Shown: in pieces, positions 56,347-64,000 of the stretch | Layout of the letters: every line of letters begins with the position of its first letter | How positions within the stretch are numbered: position 1 is the first letter of the stretch | NCBI GenBank assembly: GCA_027625915.1 | Contig: JANTQA010000026.1 | Coordinates: forward strand, 124,001 to 188,000 | Length of the DNA stretch: 64,000 nt | Direction: 5' to 3' | Source of the DNA: Anaeramoeba flamelloides | Lineage: Eukaryota; Metamonada; Anaeramoebidae | Translations under genes and position numbers: made by a program | The notes under the pieces: generated by a model | Databases searched by the model: none | The model's input: only the letters and a program-made list of their open reading frames with translations | What the model was told of the DNA's origin: nothing

Positions 56347-59300
56347 TTAAAGCTCATATTTTTTCAATTCTTTCTCTATTTGTTCAATATTTAAATTGGA
56401 CAAAGCCTTTTTCCAGATGGATACATTATTTGGATTTATTTTGGAAATAATTGTATTTATTAAGAGTGGTTTTAAAGTATTTTTTTGCAAACCATAATAT
56501 TCTTCAGCAATCAAAAACTTTACTAAATTTTGAGGCGACAATTCGTCATCTGCTGAATGTGCTAATTTACGAGTAAAAAGATATCGAATAAAAGTTTCAA
56601 TTATGTCTTCATTTAAGCCCGACTGGTCACGGACGGTACTTATATTATCTTTGACCTTTTCAAACATTTTTGAAAATAGTTCAGAACGTGCTATTAATAA
56701 AATTTTTGGTATTTTGAAAATTTCTTCGTATTCATCATCCTCATCCTCCTCCTCCTCCTCCTCCTCCTCCTCCTCCTCCTCTTCATCATCATCATCATCA
56801 TCATCGTCGTCGTCATCAACTGGAACATTTATACTAAAATCAAAAAACTTATTATCTTTGTTATAATTATCATATAATAACTCAAAAGTATGTTCAATAG
56901 AATATATTTGCTCGATACCTAATTCTTCGAAAATTAATGTCGATCTAAATGAATATTTCCCCGTATAAACCCATATTATAAATTGTTGAACCTCAGTTGA
57001 AGAAAATCTGGACAATATGTCTTTGATTTCGTCCATTTTCCGATCTGTTGCGGTCAACAATCTGATTTCAAAAAGTTGCTGATGCACATTATACACTTTG
57101 TTTTCATTAGAAGTAAGAATCATATCAGTTAATTTCTTTTCAAACATTAGATTTTCAAAATCTTCCGAAATTCCCGTTTGGAATGTTAATTCGTAAACAT
57201 CTTTTACATAGTTGCAAGTGTTCTGATTCTGTACAAAAATTTCACCGGAAAAATGAAGTGCCCTAAAATAACCATTTGATTCAAGGTTATCTAAGGGGAC
57301 AAGCTTACCATACCTACATAGGGGAAGCGTATCTGAATCTGTTGCAAAGTTGTCAATTTTTTTCATTTTTAGCGTATCAAAATCAAATAATAAGTGATCA
57401 CGAAATGCAGATTCCATAACTTGGGATGAGCCATGGAATATTAACCATTTACGCTCCTTAGCAAGCAAGTATGAAGAATGCCCAAATGTATTTTTGATCT
57501 CTATGTCAACGATAATTTGCTTCCATTCCCTCTTTTTGAAATTAAAACACCACAGATCATTTAGAGCATTGTCGGAAAGTCCTGCAAAAATCCAGAGCTT
57601 GTTATCAATAAATGTACCTTCGTGAGATGATCTTGGCTGTGGTAAGTTCTCAGAAACAGTTTCAATTTTTTCCCAAGTATCAGTAAGAGTATCAAAAAGA
57701 TAAACATCATTTGAACGTTCTCCATCTATTGACAAACGACCGCCAAACATGACCCATTTATGATCGTTATATTTGACAAATACATGCGTTGATCTCCCTT
57801 CAGGCACATCACCTTTTTGGTTAACTAATCTCCATTCATTATTCCGAATATCGAATATATGCATTTCACTTAAATATTCACGATTACCAGCATATCTTTA
57901 TTTATTTTTTTAAAAAAATTAAATAATAATAATAATTAAACATTTATTTCTTGATTTATTTCTTGATTTATTTCGTTATTTATTTCGTTATTTATTTCCT
58001 TATTTATTTCCTTATTTATTTCTTTATTTATTTCTTTATTATGATAAAATGATATTTTTCACCCATTTGATAAAAAATTACTCAAAAAATTAAAAATCAG
58101 TATTATTCATTAAATTATTAAATTCTTTTGAAAAACTATATTGCTCAATTAATATCTCTTAGTGGACTGAAATAAACCATCTCTGATTTTCAATTATTTT
58201 TTTTCACACTCCCAGAGCAGAATTCGAACAAGCCAAAATTTAGAAAATTGTGGGTGATCGATTTTGTCCTCACAGTTTTATAAAATATAGACGAGAATTC
58301 ATTTTTTTTTAGAACATTCTAAACTGTTCAAAGAATCATAACGTTACACTTTCTTTCAATTTGGAAAGAATTTTGATTTTAAAAAAATATGGAAAATCAT
58401 TTGTTATCAATTTTTTTAATTTGTTTTCATTTTATTTTTTGAATTACTTAATAGTTTACATTGAGATCTAATTTTATTTTTTTTGAATAGTTGATATTAG
58501 GTTACAGTTTAGTTCCTTTATATAGAAAGAACTCAAATAAAATTAGTTGGGGGGTATTTGAAACTTTTGATCGATCAATATCCCTAATAGAATTTAAATG
58601 AATTTAACAATACATTTTTTTGTTGTACTATCTCCAAAATTCTAGAATACACCGATAATTTATTAGTATAATTAATAATTTATTTTTTATTTTGTGGGGA
58701 TTATTATTTATAAATAATTGGTAACAATTCAATTAATTAGTGAATGATCCTAATTTAATATTTATTATAGAAGTCTTTAATAAGATTTTTTTTTTTCAAA
58801 AATTGAATTTTGATCTGTCAAAAATTTTGAATTGGACTTTAAATTAATCACAAGTATTGTGAATGTGAGTATGGGTGTTCTTAAATAAATGATATCATGG
58901 TTTCTTTTTTTTTTATTTTTTAACAATTGCTTTTTATAAATTCTTTTTCTAATTTTCTTTTTTTCTTTATACCTTTATTCCTTTTGTTTTTTCAATTTTA
59001 TTTTTGCTTTTTCAACCATATATAATGTGGTTGTGTCTCTTCCCATGAATAATCGTGAAACTAAGGTTTTATGCTTAAACCACCTTTCAGAAATTTAAAT
59101 AAAAGGGCACCTAGAGTGTAATTTATACTTCTTCAATAATAATAATAATTCTCAATTTTTGATATTATTAAAAACTTAATATTAAGGATGTAAACTCCAT
59201 TTCAAAATCATTGGCACAATAAAAATCAAATTTTGAAAATAAATATTTTTATAAATTGAAGTTAACTATTATAATAAAAAAATGACTATTTTAATATTCA

Positions 59301-62176
59301 GTTCTGAACTAAAAATATTTATTTTTCGTCTAAAAATTAAATATAAAAAAGTAAAAAAATCATGAAAAAAAATTGTGCCATTTATTATGAAATTTAGTTT
59401 ATGCTCTAAATGAATCCTGTACATACACTAAAAATACCTTCCTTTTATATTGGTTAAGGTTCAGACGATCTTTTAGAGAAAGATTAAAATAAATTATTGT
59501 TTACAAAAAATGATGTTTATTCGGAGCTAACTATGGATTTTTATTTTTTGTTCTACTCTAAAAAATCACTTACTGGGACCTTAGAAATACACCTAAGAAG
59601 ATATTATTGCAATTAGTTTTTCATTTAAGTCAAGCATAGAAAGTCTAATAATTCAGTAAAATTGATTAAATTTGGCGAAAAACAATACTAATTTTCATAA
59701 TTACTACTTTGTGGTAAGGTGGATATTTACAAAAGAACAAATAAAAAAAGAAAAAAACTAATTTTTTTTTGCAAAATGAAATTATTTTAATCTGTGGATA
59801 AAAATGTGTATTTACCTAAAATTAATAAAAAGGATTTATATTTGTAATGTATCTGATGAATTCATTTAAAACGAACCAACCCTTAAATCACCTTTAAGGA
59901 ACCCAATACTAATATTTTTCCAAACCTAATACAAAAACACATTTAAACTACAGTGTATTAACGTTTTAATAAGTAAACATTTTTATCCAAATAAAATCAA
60001 TGAATAAAAATCTAAAAAATAAAAATCTATATATCAAAATTTTGGAATGAGCTGAACAAAAAAATTTATTGGTAAATTTGTTGAAATTCCACCAAAAATT
60101 GTTGATCGATCAAATGATAAGATACCATAAACTAATTGTCTGTGTATTTTTCTATTTAACAAACTCAACACTAACTTTCTATCAACCCTCGAAAAAAAAT
60201 TACCAGATCTAACGAAAAAGGTTACGTAACTGCAAAAAAGGAAATGAAAACAAAACAAAAAAGACAAAAAATGAAATAGTGGGTGTTTGAAATATTCCCG
60301 AAAATACCCGAAAATTTTTTAGCCACGAAAAAACACTTTTTGAACAACTCAGAAGAAACCCTAGTGTCAATATACCCAGTTTAACGGTAGAATAACAATT
60401 TTTCTCAAATACAAAATATTTTTTTTTTGAATTTTCTACTTTAAGCCCTTTAAGAGTTTTTAGTACCTTTTAAGTATATTTGAGTAATTGTTGTACTTAT
60501 TAGGATAAGTGTATATCCATGTCAGGGTATTGGTAGGGTTGTGTTAGGTTTGCATTGTTTTGGATAAACCAGTTTCTTTTATGGGATGGGAAGTTAAAAC
60601 AAGTTTGGTTTTAGTCACCTTGTGTAGGGCCTGGGTATGTATTGTACAATTAGATATTAATCGGTTATTTTTGGATTGTATTTAAGATTACAAAATTATG
60701 GGTAATGATACGCTATTAGAAATTTTCTTTACAAGTACATTTTCTCTCATTTAGTTAATACCATTTTTGAAATGATCAAAAATGTTACAGTCATCTAAGA
60801 TACCAATTCCTTTCACACAAAATGGGTTGAATACTATTCCCAAAAATTTTAATTTTCTTGTATTTTGATATTTTCAGAAAAAAATTTTTTTCTACAATAA
60901 AATTTCCAAGTTTAGCTTTAAACTGGGTATATTGGTACTAGGGTTTCTTAGAAGTTGTTCAAAAAGTGTTTTTTGTCGTTAAAAAATTTTCAGGTCTTTT
61001 CGATTTTCGGATATTTTCGGGAATATTTGATAGATTCTGAAATCCAGTTTGTAAAATCAAAATTATTTCCAAATTGAATTTAAAATGTGAATATATTGTT
61101 ATTATTTCAACTGTTTCAACTGTGTATAAAATTTTGAAATTTAGTTCACGTGAGCACCAAGATTTACATAAAAAACAATTACTTTTTGTATTGTTTTTAT
61201 CTTGAAAAGATCAAAAATTTTTTTTGACTTTAAGAAAAATACATCTAAAAAATAATTGATCAAAGTAAACAAATTTTCTTTTTCTTTTTTCATTCCCTAA
61301 TTTTTCTCAGTTTTGCTTTAGAATTGATTGAAAATGTAAGTTTTTGATTTTAATTTTAAAAGGCATCAACTAACACCTTGGAAAAAATTTTGTTATTAGG
61401 GTTCTTGTAAGTGGTATTTGAAGTAAATTGTTTTCACAATGATAAATCAATTTTAATCACAAAAATTTCTTTTGTGAGTAGAGAATAAAAATGCACTTGT
61501 TCAATAGTGAAATATAAAGAGACGACACTACGCGTTCGGATGCTAAACAAGACCTGAAAAGATAAACTTTTACTTTCAGCAAGACACCTGATTTAATTTA
61601 AAAAAAAGACTTTTAGTAAAATCCTTGGAAAAGCTTTTTTTCAAAGACCATTAAAGAAAATTAAAAAGAAAACTTAAACTCATTTTTTATGCTACCTCTT
61701 GGTCCAGTATAAAAAAAGTTTACCTTTTTGTTAATGTGAACAACAAAGATTTGATCATTTTGTCAAGTCAAAATAAATTAAAAAAGAAAAGAACAAATTT
61801 TCTTACCCCCCATATAGCATTAATTCGTTTTCATTGATCCTGACAAAAGTATGTGCCCATCTTGCAGATGGTGTATCGCCAGTATAATCAATTTTTTTAC
61901 ATTCAAAAGTATTTATGTCCAGTACATGTATGTCGTTGTTCCAATCATGTTGGCCATTATCCTTTTGGTTTGATTAAAAAAAAAAAAAAAAAAAAAACAA
62001 TATTTTATTTTTCAAAACATTAAAAAGATAAAAACTTCATTAAAAAAACAAACAACCAAGATCCCACCAAAAAAATATATTTTGTCATCAACAAGTGTAG
62101 CAGATTGTTGTTTTACACTTAAATTTTTTGCACACTCAAAGTCTCCCTTTACAAACAATTTCCAACGTGGCTTCAT
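56347..62176 (-). CDS. kelch-repeat protein with tandem BTB domains
   Basis: Exons 62176-62057, 61961-61807 and 57895-56347 join in phases 0 and 2 to give 607 aa. Residues 1-330 hold about six kelch blades (KIYFFGGIL; ELMLYGG...YLSEMHIFD; KWVMFGG...NDVYLFDTLTDTWEKI; LWIFAGL...NDLWCFNFKKREWKQI). Residues about 340-450 form a first BTB/BACK-like region (KKLTDMILTSNENKVYNVHQ). A second BTB (IPKILLIARSELFSKMFEKV) is split by 25-30 acidic residues coded by GAT/GAC then GAG/GAA triplets, followed by a helical BACK-like end. The order kelch-BTB-BTB is that of LZTR1, a CUL3 adaptor; kelch-BTB families expand widely in protists, so orthology is not claimed. Intron 1 is 95 nt, intron 2 is 3.9 kb. Stop TAA. 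Confidence 0.88.
57943..58038. repeat. 12-bp minisatellite, eight units in four identical pairs
   Basis: Units in order: TTTATTTCTTGA twice, TTTATTTCGTTA twice, TTTATTTCCTTA twice, TTTATTTCTTTA twice. It ends 47 nt from the kelch-BTB exon 3 acceptor. Confidence 0.97.
58216..58845 (+). mobile_element. dispersed family A, copy A2
   Basis: Collinear with 5948-6475: GAACTCAAATAAAATTAGTT, TTTGATCGATCAATATCCCT, and the right end GTCAAAAATTTTGAATTGGA. Opposite orientation to the kelch-BTB gene. Confidence 0.65.
59930..61145 (-). mobile_element. dispersed family A, copy A5, split by a nested MITE
   Basis: 59930-60280 and 61045-61145 match consecutive parts of A3 (29480-29960). The break falls between ATGAAATAG and TTTGTAAAATC, which are adjacent in A3. 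Confidence 0.75.
60284..61033. mobile_element. MITE with about 110-bp terminal inverted repeats (Mutator-like)
   Basis: Left end 60284-60395 (GAAATATTCCCGAAAATACC, AACACTTTTTGAACAAC, GAAACCCTAGT, ATACCCAGTTTA) is mirrored at 60919-61033 (TAAACTGGGTATATTGGTAC, GTTGTTCAAAAAGTGTTTTT, TTTTCGGGAATATTTGATAG). The core is visibly richer in G than its surroundings. Candidate target duplication TGAAATAG / TGAAATCCAG, diverged, of Mutator size. No ORF. Confidence 0.85.
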
Positions 62177-62539
62177 TCGTTTTTAAAAAGATAAAGAAGA
62201 AAAAAAAATTCGGATAAGAGATAAAGATAAGTAAAAAATCAAAAAATAAAACTGTGTTTAGGGATATTTTAAAGTTTGAACTGTTGTAACAAAATGACTT
62301 TAAACTTTTTTTGGTTGGATTTGAGTTGTTTGAATTTCTCTTTTACAACATTTAATGAATTCAAATCTCCAAAAGATCTTCTATTAAATTCAAATGCACA
62401 TTCCGAAAAAATTATCACATCTTGAAATTGAAAAATGAAGCAAAATTCAGTATGTTACAATACTAAAAGACCACACTTACTTTTGAAGTTATTTTTTTGA
62501 CACGAATTATTGTTTTTAAAATTTTGATCCATTTTTCCC

Positions 62540-63070
62540 ATTTTTTGAAAAGATTAAAAATTCATTATATTTCTGAATCATTCAAAAAAATAAATATTAT
62601 CTTTGAAAGGTGAAAGACATCTTATTATTGTCCATTAAGGAAGTGTACTCAAGCACTTTAAAACCACTTAGTTCACAATTTACTAGTATAAAAAATCTAC
62701 TTAATTTCAAAAAAAAATAATTCTTTAAAACTTTTAAAAAAATATAATTTCTATTGATTCAAAGAACAGACCAAATCAATTTTTATAAAAATTGAATAAC
62801 AAAAAAATATTATAAAAATGTCACAACAAAATACTTTTTTTAAAACTCTGGAAAATTCAACTAAATTCGTAAAGAAATACTTTTTAGTTAATATTATTTT
62901 TTAAAAATTATCAATCAAAAAATATTAATTATTTTAAGTGAGTCATTAATAACCAAAAGACTCAAATGTATTAAAATGTTTTTATTATTCTTTCACAATT
63001 TTTTGAAGATTTTCAAACAAATACAATTAATTCAGTAATACTAGACTACAAGGAAAAAATAAATTCTGAA
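62540..63070. repeat. dispersed family G, copy G2
   Basis: Aligns with 30430-31230 at about 70% (TTAAGGAAGTGTACTCAAGC, AAAAATATAATTTCTATTGA, TTTTCAAACAAATACAATTA). The 235-bp duplicated block of G1 is not repeated here. Confidence 0.6.
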
Positions 63071-63764
63071 AATTCAAGTTAGCCAAAGCTCAATATTGTA
63101 TTTCAGAAAATATATCGTTTATAAATTATTTTTTCAAAATTATGATAATTTTATATAATTAAGAAAAGATAGCTTTTAATTGAATTAAGTTTCGAATATC
63201 CCCCCTTTTTGAAATTCCTGACTTTTATAATAACACCTATTTTTGTTATATTTTTTTTTGAAATAATTTACACTGAACTTTATATTAAACATTAAGATAA
63301 GAAAAAATTATAAATGTTAAAACACCTTGTAGAAGGAAACAGGGAATATATATATAAAATCAAATATGAAAAAAAAAAATAAAATGATAAAAAATATTCC
63401 AAATACAGAAAAAAAATAATTATTTCAATTTAATTTAATGATATCTTGATTAGAAAGATTTGATTTTATTTTTGAAAGTGAAAAATATGATTTTTTAGAC
63501 CTTTAAAAAAAAATAGATTCAAATAGTCTCTCCACCAAGTTAAATAAAAATTTCAAAGATTTACAAATAAAAATGAAAAAAATATTACTGAAAATTTTCT
63601 TTTTTTTTTTCAATTGTCATTAATATCTAATACAGTTATAAAGCTTTGCAAAATGGTCAGTACAATAATGTTTATTATCTGAATGTATTTCAAAGATACA
63701 AAATTTAGAGATTTTTTTTTTGAAAAAAATTTGCCAGTTATTGGGTCTTTGAGGGTTAAATAGG

Positions 63765-63880
63765 AAAAATTTTTCACTTCCTTTTCCATATTTTTCTTTT
63801 AACAATTGAAGTTCTCAAACAAAGAGACTAAATTTGTTAATTTATCTGAAAAAAAGAAATTGAAAATGAAGTGAAAATTC
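63765..63880. mobile_element. family K foldback MITE, copy K4
   Basis: Left TTTTTCACTTCCTTTTC, right GAAAATGAAGTGAAAATTC, with CAAACAAAGAGACTAAATTT between; best preserved beside K1. Confidence 0.7.
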
Positions 63881-64000
63881 TCCTCATTAATAATCAAATA
63901 CCCATAATTCAAATAAAAAAATAATAATCAGAAATATTCTCTAAAAACTTATTTTAATAATAGCCTTTAGTTATTAATACCATTTATATTAAAAAAAGAA

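Larger units (their letters stand above)
57896..61806 (-). other. giant intron 2 of the kelch-BTB gene (3,911 nt)
   Basis: Minus-strand donor TATGGGGG|GTAAGAAA at 61807 and acceptor AATAAAG at 57896, splitting a Gly codon. Holds the paired 12-bp minisatellite (57943-58038), family A copies A2 (58216-58845) and A5 (59930-61145) and the long-TIR MITE (60284-61033) nested in A5. 61150-61800 and 58860-59930 show no named feature. Confidence 0.85.
62177..64000. other. upstream flank of the kelch-BTB gene
   Basis: Family G copy 2 (62540-63070), a C6 tract (63200-63205) and a family K foldback (63765-63880). No gene seen to the window end. Confidence 0.7.

Noticed and set aside
58200-58260. tRNA-like T-arm (GTTCGAATT on the minus strand)
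   Set aside because: No acceptor stem, D-arm or anticodon arm can be folded around it. No tRNA or rRNA was found anywhere in the window.
60034-60267. Minus-strand frames in family A copies sharing FDRSTI..ISTNLPI
   Set aside because: The similarity follows nucleotide homology of the repeat; frames break in other copies and no known domain fits.

Overview
This is a eukaryotic window, very AT-rich, with spliced genes, T-rich introns and Lys/Asn/Ile-rich proteins full of low-complexity linkers. The gene set fits a free-living amoeboid or flagellate protist: a Chk2/Rad53 kinase, the COMPASS subunit RBBP5, a TRAPPC13-like protein, a G-protein alpha subunit, ribosomal protein L9 (uL6), a Ras GTPase and a kelch-BTB-BTB protein. 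Anaeramoeba or an amoebozoan is a guess from protein style; I cannot place it from sequence alone. The standard genetic code is used, since TAA, TAG and TGA all end proteins at sensible places.

Layout. 1-5504 (+): 3' part of a Chk2-type kinase, two exons either side of a 4.5 kb intron. 9251-12421 (-): RBBP5. 16437-18230 (+): TRAPPC13-like gene without introns. 21646-33129 (-): seven-exon G-alpha gene of 11.5 kb. 33259-37251 (-): unrecognised three-exon gene, 139 aa, built here from consistent splice phases. 37667-38578 (-): RPL9. 43314-51229 (-): Ras with a 7.1 kb intron. 56347-62176 (-): kelch-BTB-BTB protein with a 3.9 kb intron. A plus-strand orphan exon near 54579 and a possible membrane-protein exon near 52772 remain unresolved.

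Two things stand out. First, intron length is nearly bimodal. Most introns are about 90-195 nt, but one intron in each of four genes, or two in G-alpha, is 3.9-7.1 kb. These five hold about 25 kb, or 40% of the window. Second, the long introns and the intergenic DNA are packed with small repeats: a 5'-truncated LINE with target-site duplications, Tc1-type TA-flanked MITEs, a MITE with inverted ends of about 110 bp, several other dispersed families in two to five copies each, and arrays of nested hairpin cassettes sharing the same end motif but having different cores. No LTR retroelement, Polinton or other capsid-bearing element was seen.

Functional links: G-alpha, Ras and a kelch-BTB-BTB protein (LZTR1-like architecture, a CUL3 adaptor class that acts on Ras GTPases in animals) lie in one 40 kb stretch. 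Clustering in a eukaryote is weak evidence for joint function. The G-alpha gene is intact in all exons except at its switch II motif, where a stop codon replaces the catalytic glutamine.
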